From NCBI GenBank assembly GCA_016550425.1, contig JABXGS010000254.1:1-21889 (forward strand): a stretch of 21,889 nt of DNA. The letters run 5' to 3'. Shown here in pieces: positions 1 to 8,818 of this stretch. The notes beneath the pieces were generated by a model. That model ran no database searches, was not told where the DNA came from, and saw only the letters and a program-made list of their open reading frames with translations. The stretch is from an archaeon (GTDB lineage Archaea; Asgardarchaeota; Hermodarchaeia; Hermodarchaeales; Hermodarchaeaceae). Each line of letters starts with the position of its first letter. Position 1 is the stretch's first letter. The translations under genes and the position numbers were made by a program.

Positions 1-611
1 AAGTCGTATCCAAGGATTTTGAGTTTATGTATTCCAGTTTCCACAATACGCGCCGCAATTTGTACCGAACCAGCTATACTAGCAGTGGGGGCTACAAGCA
101 CGTAGAGGTCTTTTTCATCGATTTTACACGTGTCAGCAACAAATTCACAGACAGCAGGATTCGGAATTGTTCGAGTTTCTAAAACTAGAACCGCTTCTTT
201 ATGATTATCTTTGTAATCCAGCTTGTCATACAGTTTGCCTTCAACCTGTGCCTTGGCACGAGCGGGGCCTGACCCGAGTGCAAAAAATCCTTCTACTTGG
301 ACATTCCATCCTGCAGCTTGAGATCCAATACACGCTAAGGTCGCGTTATCACAGGTTACTCGGGTTGCAGGAAAGGTCGATCCACCTACACGCACGATTT
401 CCAATTCAACTTGTCCAAGACCACCCATGCAAACCTCCGCAAGTAGTCTTCCTGCCTCCAAAGTACCAGGCACGTCGATGCCGCAATCGATGATTGTTGC
501 TTTTCCCTTGGTTTTGTGCACCCTAACATGAAGCGTTTCACTCTCGGTGAGAAGCCGCTTGACTGAGGGCATGGCTAGTTTGTTAACACTCGGTTGTTTT
601 TTATCCGCCAT
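1..611 (-). CDS. mch: Methenyl-H4MPT cyclohydrolase (3' end outside window)
   Basis: Mch interconverts N5,N10-methenyl-H4MPT and N5-formyl-H4MPT in the cytoplasmic C1 pathway. Reading the minus strand from the ATG at 609-611 gives 203 residues before the window edge, against about 320 for the family. Visible family blocks are the N-terminal SVNKLAMPSVKRL, EVCMGGLGQVELE around residue 60, ACIGSQAAGW, the glycine-rich ALGSGPARA, and VAPTASIAGSVQIAARIVE near residue 180. The start overlaps the end of fwdC by 11 bp, so the two genes are probably co-transcribed and translationally coupled. The next C1 enzyme, Ftr, is encoded divergently about 900 bp away. The identification is secure; only the C-terminal third is missing because of the window boundary. 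Confidence 0.95.
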   Translation of the reverse strand, partial: MADKKQPSVNKLAMPSVKRLLTESETLHVRVHKTKGKATIIDCGIDVPGTLEAGRLLAEVCMGGLGQVELEIVRVGGSTFPATRVTCDNATLACIGSQAAGWNVQVEGFFALGSGPARAKAQVEGKLYDKLDYKDNHKEAVLVLETRTIPNPAVCEFVADTCKIDEKDLYVLVAPTASIAGSVQIAARIVETGIHKLKILGYD

Positions 612-1491
612 TATTTCCAACCTCAAGATGGGTGTTCGCGGATTTCAAGAAGAGTAATTCGCCACGTCCACCGGATCCAAAATCGCCAGTAAAGCGGAGG
701 TAAGGACCAACGCGTTCCTTTTCGGTGAATGTAACCTTGGGAATTTCGGCTTCAATGGCGTCCATGAGAAGTCGTAAAAACACCATGTCGGAATATTCGC
801 CATTGTACAAATGTGTCGGCATGGGTGGTCGGGCTTTACCTAAGGCGATTATTGTTCCCTTGTAACTCATTGCGGCGCCTGCCCGGTCTCCTAATTCCCC
901 TCGAACAATAATGGTCCCTGCTAGCATACGAGTACCAGTATAGGACGCGCTATCACCATCAACAACTATGATCCCTCGTCGCATACCCATTCCGAGTTCA
1001 TGACCTGCATTCCCCTTGATGTGGAGGCCACCTCCATTCATCCCATATTTACTTCCTAGATAGGATGAACATGCTTTATCTCCAACATTACCAGCAACAC
1101 GAATAAGCCCACCAGACATCTCCGCTCCGAGCCAATGATCTGCATTACCTTTAACCTCGATCAGACCACCTTTCATTCGAGCTCCAAGGTGCATACCTAC
1201 ATTTCCTTTGACAATGATGGTTCCTGCGGTCATATCTTGTCCAAGGTGACGAACCTGAGCTATGTGTGAGGTAACCTCAATCAAAGTCTTCTCAGGGGTT
1301 TTGTCAGGCTTTCCGCTAATATCAAAGAATTTGGCAAGAGCTCCTTGGCGGTTTCCATGCCAGACTTTAATCTTCCTGATTTTCTCCAGCGTTTTTCCGG
1401 CTAGAGTATTTGGAGAAACAGTTTTCAAATCAAGTGGAATTTTCTCCTTTGGATCAAAGGTGGGGGTTAGCACAAGTTTTGATGCAGGCAT
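601..1491 (-). CDS. fwdC: Formylmethanofuran dehydrogenase subunit C
   Basis: FwdC is a structural beta-helix subunit of the tungsten- or molybdenum-dependent formylmethanofuran dehydrogenase that fixes CO2 on methanofuran. The protein is 296 residues from the ATG at 1491. Its middle (about residues 85-220) is a run of imperfect G-x-x-G-x-x-x-G-x-x-M-x-G-G repeats such as GNVGMHLGARMKGGLIEVKG, which is the glutamate-synthase alpha-like beta-helix fold. The open frame extends to a GTG at 1509. I prefer the ATG because a GGAG lies 8 nt upstream of it. The stop overlaps the start of mch. Other Fwd subunits are not adjacent: fwdA is 12 kb away, and fwdB, fwdD and the ferredoxin subunits are outside the window. 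Confidence 0.94.
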   Translation of the reverse strand: MPASKLVLTPTFDPKEKIPLDLKTVSPNTLAGKTLEKIRKIKVWHGNRQGALAKFFDISGKPDKTPEKTLIEVTSHIAQVRHLGQDMTAGTIIVKGNVGMHLGARMKGGLIEVKGNADHWLGAEMSGGLIRVAGNVGDKACSSYLGSKYGMNGGGLHIKGNAGHELGMGMRRGIIVVDGDSASYTGTRMLAGTIIVRGELGDRAGAAMSYKGTIIALGKARPPMPTHLYNGEYSDMVFLRLLMDAIEAEIPKVTFTEKERVGPYLRFTGDFGSGGRGELLFLKSANTHLEVGNNGG

Positions 1492-1509
1492 TTTAATCGC
1501 TCCATTCAC

Positions 1510-1719
1510 ATTGTTTCAGGCTTGGAAGTGATATTCGCGGGTGTAAAACTACCTTAAGCAATTTTGGGATATTTATGATTACCCATAAATAAGCAACGAT
1601 AAAACAACAAATGAGTCATGGACTGAAACAATGAGTACTGAAGTTAAAAATTAAAATAAATTTAGGGTATACGGTAACGTTATTATCAAACATAACGACT
1701 CTGGTTCGGGGTTTATACA
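1510..1719. promoter_or_regulatory. Divergent fwdC-mch / ftr promoter region
   Basis: This 210-bp gap separates the leftward fwdC-mch unit from the rightward ftr, so it must hold both promoters. On the plus strand an AT-rich tract at about 1636-1660, containing AAAATAAATTTA, is a plausible TATA element for ftr. On the minus strand TTATTTATGG around 1583-1592 is a plausible TATA element for fwdC. Neither is a perfect match to an archaeal consensus. No RNA gene or strong inverted repeat was seen. Confidence 0.45.
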
Positions 1720-2616
1720 ATGGAACTGAATGGAGTAGAAATAGAAGATACCTTCGCTGAAGCTTTCGATATGCAAGTAGCCCGTATTTTGATGACGGCC
1801 GAAACGGCGAAATGGGCAACCACCTGTGCTAACTCAGCGGCAGGTTTTGCCACCTCAGTGATTGAATGCAAAGTTGAAGCAGGTATCGACCGCCTTATCC
1901 CCAAAACCGAAACACCTGATAACCGTCCGGGAATCACACTACTTTTTGCTGCCTTAAAGTCAAAGGATTTGGCAAAACAACTTCGGAAACGAACAGGACA
2001 ATGCATCCTGACCTGCCCAACCACCAACGTTTATAACGCATTGGATGATGCCGAAGAATGGGTTGATGTTGGGAACCAACTGCGTTACTTTGGTGATGGT
2101 TTTGAAGATCGAAAACGAGTCGGAGATAAATTATTGGCATGGCGGATTCCTGTCATTGCAGGTGAATTTGTCATCGAAGAAAAATTCGGAATCAAAAAAG
2201 GCGTAGGTGGCGGAAATCTAATTCTAATGGGAAAAACCTCCAAAGCAACACTCAAAGCAGCCGAAAACGCTGTTGAAGCCATCCATGGAGTCGATGGGTG
2301 TGTAGCACCTTTTCCGGGTGGTATTTGTCGGAGTGGCAGCCAAGTTGGCTCTAAATATGATTTTCTCAAAGCGTCAACTAATGTCCGCCTTTGTCCCACT
2401 CTTCGTGAACATGTTCCAAATACTCTTGTTCCCGATGGTGTGACTAGCGTGCTTGAAATAGTTCTAAACGGTCTTAGTAAAAATACAGTCCTTGATGGTA
2501 TGGGTGCAGCTCTGCAAGCAGCCGTTCAAGTCCCAGGGCTAATCAAGGTCACAGCGGTTAATTTCGAAGGCAAACTTGGAAAACACAAACTTCATTTGAA
2601 ATCACTCCTCGATTAA
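1720..2616 (+). CDS. ftr: Formylmethanofuran:H4MPT formyltransferase
   Basis: Ftr moves the formyl group from formylmethanofuran to the N5 of H4MPT, linking the Fwd complex to Mch. The 298-residue length matches the usual size of about 297. Family features include the N-terminal MELNGVEIEDTFAEAF, a TAETAKWA block near residue 28, the TCPTTNVYNALDDAEE block, and the CVAPFPGGICRSGSQVGSKY block around residue 195. The ATG at 1720 has a GGGG about 9 nt upstream. It is transcribed away from fwdC-mch, so the three C1 genes share one control region. A pyrimidine-rich tract follows the stop. Confidence 0.96.
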   Translation: MELNGVEIEDTFAEAFDMQVARILMTAETAKWATTCANSAAGFATSVIECKVEAGIDRLIPKTETPDNRPGITLLFAALKSKDLAKQLRKRTGQCILTCPTTNVYNALDDAEEWVDVGNQLRYFGDGFEDRKRVGDKLLAWRIPVIAGEFVIEEKFGIKKGVGGGNLILMGKTSKATLKAAENAVEAIHGVDGCVAPFPGGICRSGSQVGSKYDFLKASTNVRLCPTLREHVPNTLVPDGVTSVLEIVLNGLSKNTVLDGMGAALQAAVQVPGLIKVTAVNFEGKLGKHKLHLKSLLD

Positions 2617-2770
2617 TTACAAGACTCTCCTGCCTCCCCTCTTCCTGTTTCCGCAATTTAGGTACGAAAAGCCGGCTCTTTAACGAAAGACACTTATTAC
2701 AAGTTTTGAGAATTTTATAATGAGAAGAGATTGGGGAATCAGTCGCCTCTCCATATATTGCCTTTGATAG
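2617..2770 (+). promoter_or_regulatory. ftr end / kinase promoter gap
   Basis: Just after the ftr stop lies a pyrimidine-rich run at about 2625-2652 that could act as an archaeal terminator. A TATA-like TTTTATAAT follows at 2713-2721, about 50 bp before the kinase start, and fits a promoter for the kinase gene. No RNA gene or repeat was seen. Confidence 0.4.
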
Positions 2771-5335
2771 GTGGATAATTTGCCGCCATCGAAATCCAAG
2801 TCCTCCACGAAAAGACGGGTATCCAAGAAACCTCCAGTTAAAACCTTGGAAATGATATTCGAAATGCCCGAAGTCCTTATTGTTGGACTTGATAGAAAGG
2901 GGCGAATCACGTTTTTTAATAAGGGCTGCGAAAAGCTTTCTGGCTATAAAAGGGAAGAAGTACTCGGTAAATCGCTTTTTACTACGCTCATCCCCAAGAA
3001 TCAGCGTGTTGATGTTCGTGTCGTATTTAATGATTTGTTTGAATCAAAAGAATCATCCATTTATGTCAACGATTGGTTAACAAAGAGAGGGAACAAACGA
3101 ACAATTGAATGGCACAACACTCTGAAATCTGATCAAACTGGAGAGCTTGAAGAAACCTTCAGTATTGGAATAGATATTACCAAAAAGAAACAAGTTGAAA
3201 GGGATCTTCGGGAGAGCGAGAAGAAGTTTCGCACTCTTTTCGATAACGCTAATGAAGCGATGTTTATCGTCGATTTTCAAGGTAACATCATTGAGGTTAA
3301 TCGTGCTGCTTCTGAACTAACTGGATATTCTCGTAAAGCACTTCTTACGATGACGGCTCAGGACATCGCAATACCTGATGACACCACCAAGATTCCCGCA
3401 CGCAAGAAAAAATTTGAAGAAAAAGGTTCTCTTGTGTTTGAAACCGTTATCCAACCTAAGAAAAGAAAACCAATTGCTGTTGAGATTAGTGCCAGTGCGA
3501 TTGAATATAGTAGACGTCCAGGTATGCTCGCCGTAATGCGGGATATTACGGCCCGACAAAAGGCTGAGGAAACTTTACGCCTTCTTGAAAAGGCGGTTGT
3601 CAGTTCACCCAGTGGAATCGTTATCACTGATTTAAACGGCACAATAATCTTCGCTAACCAAGGGTATCTTGATGTCATTGGGAAAAAACGCAAATCGGAT
3701 ATCATTGGTTCGGATGCAATGAAAGCTGATTTCACCCAGGAGATTGGACCCCAAATCATGCAGCAATTAAAAGATCATGGTTTCTATAGTGGTGAATACT
3801 CTAGATACCGAAGTGATGGCCGTTTCGTTGATGTCCACATTCTCGCAACGCTAATCGTTGATGAAAATGGTGTCCCAACCAATCTCATGGCTACAATCAC
3901 TGATGTCAGCAAACTAAAGGAAGCCGAAGCGGAATATCGCCATTTGTTTGAAAGTGTCCCAGTCGGACTTTTCCGAACTAAACCAGGTGTTGGCGAAATC
4001 CTTGATGTTAATCCTGCCTTAGTTAATATGCTTGGTTTTCCTGACAAAGAGTCCCTAATTAAAAGGAATGCCTCCTCATTTTATGTCGACCCCACTGCTC
4101 GGGTTCAATGGGAACGTAAAGTGGCTCAAGATTCCGTGGTCAGAGGATTTGAAGCTGAATTCCTGCGACTTGATGGTCGGATTATCTGGGTTCGCCTCAG
4201 TAGCCGTGCGGTCCGAAACTCTCAAGGCAAAGTAATTTACTATGAAGGAACTATTGAAGACATAACCGAAATGCGGCATGCTCAACAAGCTCTAGCGGAG
4301 AGTGAAGAACGCTATCGGTTATTTTTCGAAAACTTTTCAGATGTCCTTCTTCTGTTTGATCAAAACTTTAACATCGTGGACGTTTCACCATCCATCGAAA
4401 CTCATTTGGGATATCGAACAGATGAACTTAAGGGCAAATTTTATCCGAGTCTTGGATTGCTCCCACCTGAATTGCTTCCACAAGCGCTCGAAAATACGCG
4501 GCGCTTATTTGCGGGTGAACAGGTCCCTCCTGCTGAATATCCCTTTATCAGAAAGGATGGCTCTCGTATATGGGGGGAGGTAAGCAGCAAACAAGTCATC
4601 CGTGATGGAGAAGTAGTGGCTCTCTACTCTCTTGTTCGCGATATCCATGATAGAAAGCTTGCAGAAATCGAGCTGAAGAATATAAATCGTGATCTTGAGC
4701 TCTATGCCTCATTACTTCGACATGATTTAGGAAATGACTTGCAAGTCATTTTCAGTACCACCGAAGTTGCCCAAATGATGACTCCTGAAGACTCTGAATT
4801 ACATGAATTCATTGAGGCCACTCGCGCCGCTGCCGATCGGATGACGCGCCTCCTTGACATCTTTGGTCGCCCAGATAAAGAGGCTGAAAAAGCAATCGTT
4901 GCTCTCATTCGACGGGTTGTAAAACAAGCAATGCAAACTCATAAACATCTAACAATCACAGTCAAAGCATCTTCTAAACTAAAAGGGGTTCGAGTGACTG
5001 GTGGGCGTCTCCTTCCGATAGTCTTTGTCAATCTCTTCAGAAACGTAGCGCAACACGCAGGTGCTCAGCCCAAAGTCAATGTGAAAATCAGCCAAAAGGA
5101 AAGCCAAATCCAAATCGACATCGTCGATAACGGTCCAGGAATTCCTAAAAAACTTCATGCCAAATTATTCGAAAGAGGTACTTCTTCAAGTGGTGGTGGG
5201 TTGGGTCTAAATCTGTGTAAACGCGTTCTGGAAGCTTATGGTGGCTCAATCGAGTTAATCGTTACTCCTAGTAAGGCAGGAGCGAGGTTCTGTATACGTC
5301 TCCCCATCGAGGAATCCTACGCTCAAACTGATTAG
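2771..5335 (+). CDS. Multi-PAS sensor histidine kinase
   Basis: This 854-residue protein has five successive PAS domains, at about residues 26-140, 147-262, 269-383, 386-503 and 510-630. Several end in the PAC-type D-I-T linker, for example GIDITKKK and MRDITARQKAEE. A dimerisation/phosphoacceptor helix follows with the H-box LRHDLGNDLQV (His651). The catalytic domain has an N-box-like NLFRNVAQHAG, G1 DNGPGIP near 786 and G2 GGGLGL near 808. No membrane segment or signal peptide is visible, so it should sense a cytoplasmic cue such as redox state, light or a ligand. The start is uncertain: GTG at 2771 is the longest choice, but AGGTGG at 2769-2774 sits 5 nt before an in-frame TTG at 2780. It has no attached receiver; the stand-alone receiver at 8819 is a possible partner. 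Confidence 0.9.
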   Translation: MDNLPPSKSKSSTKRRVSKKPPVKTLEMIFEMPEVLIVGLDRKGRITFFNKGCEKLSGYKREEVLGKSLFTTLIPKNQRVDVRVVFNDLFESKESSIYVNDWLTKRGNKRTIEWHNTLKSDQTGELEETFSIGIDITKKKQVERDLRESEKKFRTLFDNANEAMFIVDFQGNIIEVNRAASELTGYSRKALLTMTAQDIAIPDDTTKIPARKKKFEEKGSLVFETVIQPKKRKPIAVEISASAIEYSRRPGMLAVMRDITARQKAEETLRLLEKAVVSSPSGIVITDLNGTIIFANQGYLDVIGKKRKSDIIGSDAMKADFTQEIGPQIMQQLKDHGFYSGEYSRYRSDGRFVDVHILATLIVDENGVPTNLMATITDVSKLKEAEAEYRHLFESVPVGLFRTKPGVGEILDVNPALVNMLGFPDKESLIKRNASSFYVDPTARVQWERKVAQDSVVRGFEAEFLRLDGRIIWVRLSSRAVRNSQGKVIYYEGTIEDITEMRHAQQALAESEERYRLFFENFSDVLLLFDQNFNIVDVSPSIETHLGYRTDELKGKFYPSLGLLPPELLPQALENTRRLFAGEQVPPAEYPFIRKDGSRIWGEVSSKQVIRDGEVVALYSLVRDIHDRKLAEIELKNINRDLELYASLLRHDLGNDLQVIFSTTEVAQMMTPEDSELHEFIEATRAAADRMTRLLDIFGRPDKEAEKAIVALIRRVVKQAMQTHKHLTITVKASSKLKGVRVTGGRLLPIVFVNLFRNVAQHAGAQPKVNVKISQKESQIQIDIVDNGPGIPKKLHAKLFERGTSSSGGGLGLNLCKRVLEAYGGSIELIVTPSKAGARFCIRLPIEESYAQTD

Positions 5336-5355
5336 GATTTCTACTTGGCATCCGA

Positions 5356-5499
5356 CTAAGACACATACTTCTCTGGATTTTTATCAAATTCAGCTTTGCA
5401 ACCAGGAGCACAGAAGTAGTATGTTTTTCCCTTATATTTGGAGGTCCATTTAGCGGTTCTTTCATTGACTTTCATTTTACAAATAGGATCAATTGCCAT
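5356..5499 (-). CDS. Small YHS-domain metal-binding protein
   Basis: This 47-residue gene begins [16 protein letters not shown] and continues with [19 protein letters not shown], the YHS-domain pattern. Cysteines sit in the DPxCxM motif (Cys7) and in the FCxxxC motif (Cys30, Cys34). YHS domains are commonly found beside or within copper- and heavy-metal-transporting ATPases and are thought to bind or hand over metal. The start is well supported by GAGGTG six bases before the ATG at 5499. It is divergent from the PadR-TRASH regulator and the Cu-type ATPase, and ends 20 bp from the convergent kinase gene. Its size is easily missed by gene callers. I infer a metallochaperone or metal-sequestering role in the same metal-resistance cluster. 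Confidence 0.88.
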   Translation of the reverse strand: MAIDPICKMKVNERTAKWTSKYKGKTYYFCAPGCKAEFDKNPEKYVS

Positions 5500-5520
5500 G
5501 ATATTCACCTCATTTTGATT

Positions 5521-5583
5521 TCGATATCGATAACGGAGAGAGTGGAGGTTTCATTATATTAATATATCGGATTTGATATATCC
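5521..5583. promoter_or_regulatory. Shared promoter/operator of metal cluster
   Basis: The gap between the YHS gene and the divergent regulator holds an AT-rich core, ATTATATTAATATAT at about 5553-5567, that can serve as a TATA box in both directions. On the YHS side is a perfect 10-bp palindrome TCGATATCGA (5521-5530). On the regulator side are AATATATC (5561-5568) and the perfect palindrome GATATATC (5575-5582), 14 bp apart. These sites lie about where transcription would start on each side, as expected for operators of the PadR-TRASH repressor. The binding assignment is inference. Confidence 0.5.
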
Positions 5584-5613
5584 AAACCGTAAGAAATTAC
5601 AATGGTGGAACTC

Positions 5614-6063
5614 ATGAGTGAACACTCCCTTGATACTGTTCTGGATGATCTATCAAAATTATACATCCTCCTTGTCCTACATGAAGGAACAACCCATGGA
5701 TACGGAATAATGCGGAAATATCATAACCGCACAGGGCGGACACTCAGCGCAGGGACACTTTATCCATTCTTACAACAGCTTGAACAGCAGCAAATCGTTA
5801 CCTCAGAAAATAAACCAGTAGGTAAACGACCACGGCGAGAATATTGTCTCACTCGAAAAGGTCGTCGCCAAGTAAAGCAGCTTCTCGAACGCTTCGCAGT
5901 AATAACCGCCGCGGCATTTGAATCGAATCTCCACGTATGCGCCAGCTGCGGGTGTAAAGTCTTTGAAGGCGAACATATCGAAGAAATCGATGGAAAACAA
6001 CTCGCCTTTTGTTGTCTTCATTGCGCGGCAGCATATCGTGAACAAGTGGAACACTCCACATGA
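5614..6063 (+). CDS. PadR-type regulator with C-terminal TRASH metal sensor
   Basis: Residues 1 to about 95 form a PadR-like winged helix: [19 protein letters not shown], then [18 protein letters not shown], and the wing [16 protein letters not shown]. The C-terminus (about 108-143) is a TRASH domain with CASCGC and FCCLHC, giving the paired Cys-x2-Cys (109, 112) and Cys-x3-Cys (133, 137) that bind metal in this family. The TRASH domain was defined as a heavy-metal sensing and trafficking module and occurs in archaeal copper regulators. The frame is open to an ATG at 5602, but GGTGG 5 nt before the ATG at 5614 favours the shorter 149-residue form. It lies 19 bp before the Cu-type ATPase gene. 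I infer a metal-responsive repressor of itself, the ATPase and the YHS gene. Confidence 0.88.
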   Translation: MSEHSLDTVLDDLSKLYILLVLHEGTTHGYGIMRKYHNRTGRTLSAGTLYPFLQQLEQQQIVTSENKPVGKRPRREYCLTRKGRRQVKQLLERFAVITAAAFESNLHVCASCGCKVFEGEHIEEIDGKQLAFCCLHCAAAYREQVEHST

Positions 6064-6082
6064 GAATCGGATGGTGAAGAAA

Positions 6083-8551
6083 ATGAACACTGATGAAAAA
6101 CCAGAAACCCAGCGGATTTCAATGCGTATCAAAGGAATGCATTGTGCAGCGTGTGTCTCAACAATCGAAAAAGCGTTACTTCAACAGGAAGGTGTTTCAA
6201 AGGCCTCCGTCAACCTCCTAGAAGAAAAAGCAACAATCGATTTCATTCCAGATCAGATTACCCGTGCAGAGTTAGAAGCAGCGATATCATCAACGGGTTA
6301 TACACCGAAACGAGCATCAATGACGCTTACCTTGTCACCTACACCTCGAACAGACGAATGGTCATTTCTTAAGAAAACAGTCGAAGCAATTACTGGAGTA
6401 CTCTCCGTAACTGATCGAGTAATGTCTGGGCAATTAGTGATCGAATATGATGAACTCTTAGTTAATCTAACATCTGTTCGAAATACGTTGAAGACAATTG
6501 GCTTCGATATCGTCGCAGAGATGGATGCTGGAATTGATCGGGAAGCAATGTCACGCAAACAAGAAATTAGATATTATACATTACGCCTTGCCTTTGCAGT
6601 GATTTTTACTATTCCCATTGTCCTCATTTCGTTCTTTCCAAATCTTATTGCTCCTTTGCTCCCCCTGGGCGTCATCCCTCCAGTTATTCTATTTATTCTC
6701 ACAACCCCCGTTCAATTCTATAGTGGGTATCCCTTCTACAAATCCGCACTAAATGCTGCAAGACATGGTAAAACGAATATGGATACTCTCATTATGCTTG
6801 GAACCAGCGTCGCTTACTTTTACTCAGTCGTAGCAACATTCCTACTCCCGAGTCAGGAAGTGTTCTATGGCTCAGCTGCAATGTTACTCTCCTTCATTTT
6901 ACTCGGACGAACATTAGAAGCCATAGCCAAAGGTCGAACTTCACAAGCAATTCGGGCGCTCATGGATTTGCAACCAAAGACCGCGATTGTGCTTCGAGAC
7001 GGTGAAGAATTTACAATTCCTATTGAAGAGGTTGTTGTAGAAGATCGTCTTCTTGTTCGTCCTGGGGCACAAATTCCTGTGGATGGCTACGTCATTGAGG
7101 GGCAATCATCGGTGAATGAGGCTATGATTACCGGTGAATCCCTCCCTGTAAGTAAGAAAGTTGATGATGAAGTGGTAGGAGGAACATTAAACGAAACAGG
7201 AATTCTCATAATCGAAGCAACAAAAGTAGGCTCCGATACAGTGCTGGCTCAGATTATCGGGATGGTTGAAGAAGCCCAGACACACAAACCTCCTATCCAA
7301 CGGAAGGCTGACGCCATCGCCGAGAAATTTGTGCCTTTTATCATTTTATTATCCGTGATTGTGTTCAGTATCTGGCTGATTCTAATTACTTTCACACCTT
7401 GGTATCCTGGACTTAGCTGGGTTACAGCCTTAGGATTTTCAATCGCTGTGCTAGTAGCAGCATGTCCCTGTGCCCTGGGCCTAGCAACTCCTGCTGCCTT
7501 AATGGTTGGGATTGGACGTGGAGCTCAACTCGGTATCCTTATCAAAACGGGAGAAGGGCTCGAAGTTATCCCGCAGGTCGACACTATGGTTTTTGATAAA
7601 ACTGGAACACTCACAACAGGTAAACCCACAGTTACCGATATTATTCCCGCAGGTGACATAGATTCTCAAGAAGCCCTTACATTCATTGCAACTGCTGAAA
7701 AATACAGCGAGCATCCACTTGCCCACGCCATTGTCCAATATGCTGAGAGCAATCAAATCTCATTCCTGGAAATCGATGACTTTGATTCAGTAACGGGGAA
7801 AGGAATCAGAGCTTCAATTACAGGATCTACTATCGATGTTGGCAATGACACTTACATGGAAGCAAATGGGGTCGATATTGGGGAACTGGAACCACATATT
7901 GCCCAACTGCAAAAAGACGGCAAAACCACCATTTTTGCAGCAAAGGATGGGAAACTCCTTGCCCTTGTAGCCATTGCTGACACTCTCAAACCACATTCAG
8001 CTCAGGCTATCAGTGCATTACAACGAATGAACATCGAAGTTGTGATGCTCACCGGAGACAAGCAACGGACCGCTGAAGCAATTGGGCAAGAAGTAGGTAT
8101 CACAAAGGTCTTCGCGGAAGTGCTTCCCGGTGATAAAGCGCAAGTAATACAGGACCTCCAATCAGAACAACATACGGTTGCCATGACGGGCGATGGCATC
8201 AATGATGCTCCGGCGCTAGCCCAGGCTGATGTAGGCATAGCTCTAGGATCTGGCACTGATGTTTCCGTAGAAACCGGCGATATCGTTCTCGTACGCGATA
8301 ATCTCCTAGATGTTGCCACGGCAGTACAACTAGGAAAAAAGACAGTATCAAAAATCCGACAAGGGTTTTTCTGGGCGTTAATCTATAACATCCTCCTTCT
8401 CCCTATCGCTGCAGGAATTCTTTTCCCGATAATTAACCTCCGACCAGAGTGGGCGGCACTAGCAATGGCCTTGTCCAGTGTGAGTGTAGTAACCAATGCT
8501 CTGCTTTTGCAACGATTCAAACCTCTAGTCAGCTCGGAAGAACAAACATAG
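6083..8551 (+). CDS. copA: Cu(I)-type P1B heavy-metal-transporting ATPase
   Basis: This 822-residue membrane pump should export Cu(I), and probably Ag(I), using ATP. The N-terminal HMA domain carries GMHCAAC (Cys21, Cys24). A second HMA-like segment (about 78-145) has lost the CxxC. Core motifs are CPC in the sixth transmembrane helix (461-463), the phosphorylation site DKTGT (Asp505), the SEHPLA motif of the nucleotide-binding domain, and GDGINDAP near 703. The YN pair in FWALIYN and the MALSS sequence in the last two helices match Cu(I) subtype P1B-1. The frame is open upstream inside the regulator gene, but ATG 6083 has GGTGA 5 nt before it; ATG 6071 is an alternative. It is co-directional with the PadR-TRASH gene. 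Confidence 0.93.
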   Translation: MNTDEKPETQRISMRIKGMHCAACVSTIEKALLQQEGVSKASVNLLEEKATIDFIPDQITRAELEAAISSTGYTPKRASMTLTLSPTPRTDEWSFLKKTVEAITGVLSVTDRVMSGQLVIEYDELLVNLTSVRNTLKTIGFDIVAEMDAGIDREAMSRKQEIRYYTLRLAFAVIFTIPIVLISFFPNLIAPLLPLGVIPPVILFILTTPVQFYSGYPFYKSALNAARHGKTNMDTLIMLGTSVAYFYSVVATFLLPSQEVFYGSAAMLLSFILLGRTLEAIAKGRTSQAIRALMDLQPKTAIVLRDGEEFTIPIEEVVVEDRLLVRPGAQIPVDGYVIEGQSSVNEAMITGESLPVSKKVDDEVVGGTLNETGILIIEATKVGSDTVLAQIIGMVEEAQTHKPPIQRKADAIAEKFVPFIILLSVIVFSIWLILITFTPWYPGLSWVTALGFSIAVLVAACPCALGLATPAALMVGIGRGAQLGILIKTGEGLEVIPQVDTMVFDKTGTLTTGKPTVTDIIPAGDIDSQEALTFIATAEKYSEHPLAHAIVQYAESNQISFLEIDDFDSVTGKGIRASITGSTIDVGNDTYMEANGVDIGELEPHIAQLQKDGKTTIFAAKDGKLLALVAIADTLKPHSAQAISALQRMNIEVVMLTGDKQRTAEAIGQEVGITKVFAEVLPGDKAQVIQDLQSEQHTVAMTGDGINDAPALAQADVGIALGSGTDVSVETGDIVLVRDNLLDVATAVQLGKKTVSKIRQGFFWALIYNILLLPIAAGILFPIINLRPEWAALAMALSSVSVVTNALLLQRFKPLVSSEEQT

Positions 8552-8818
8552 TGGTAAATCCTCCGAAAAATGCAACTCTGAACATAACGAAATAAAAACA
8601 ATAAGTAAACCTCTAAGTTGTTTCAAAACTAGTTAGCGATATAATCCTATCATAGCGTTTATGCAGAAAACCGAAATTGAGACTCTGTAAACCAATGATA
8701 CACACAACACTATTAACCAGATTTTCCTCTGCAATCAGTGGACAACGCAAGCGGGGATATACTGCGAAATCTACATTGTACACCATTAAAACCCAAAGTG
8801 AAAGGGACAGTGAATTCC
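8552..8818 (+). promoter_or_regulatory. Intergenic region before receiver gene
   Basis: This 267-bp gap holds an AT-rich stretch soon after the ATPase stop (about 8575-8605) and GATATAATCC near 8638, which may act as a TATA element for the receiver gene. The frame of the receiver gene is open back to 8738, but that part lacks receiver homology. No RNA gene, repeat or clear terminator was seen. Confidence 0.3.

Noticed and set aside
167..493. 108-codon open frame on the plus strand
   Set aside because: It lies entirely antisense to mch, whose protein is clearly conserved in the other strand; the plus-strand translation has no recognisable feature.
5268..5465. 65-codon open frame on the minus strand
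   Set aside because: It overlaps the kinase end and the YHS gene in a different frame. The YHS frame has the recognisable motif and the ribosome site.
5918..6082. N-terminal extension of the Cu-ATPase reaching into the regulator gene
   Set aside because: That stretch is the TRASH-coding part of the regulator read in another frame; the ribosome site and HMA domain place the start at 6083.
8552..8818. tRNA or small RNA in the longest intergenic gap
   Set aside because: No T-loop GTTCRANNC motif, acceptor-stem pairing or strong hairpin was seen.
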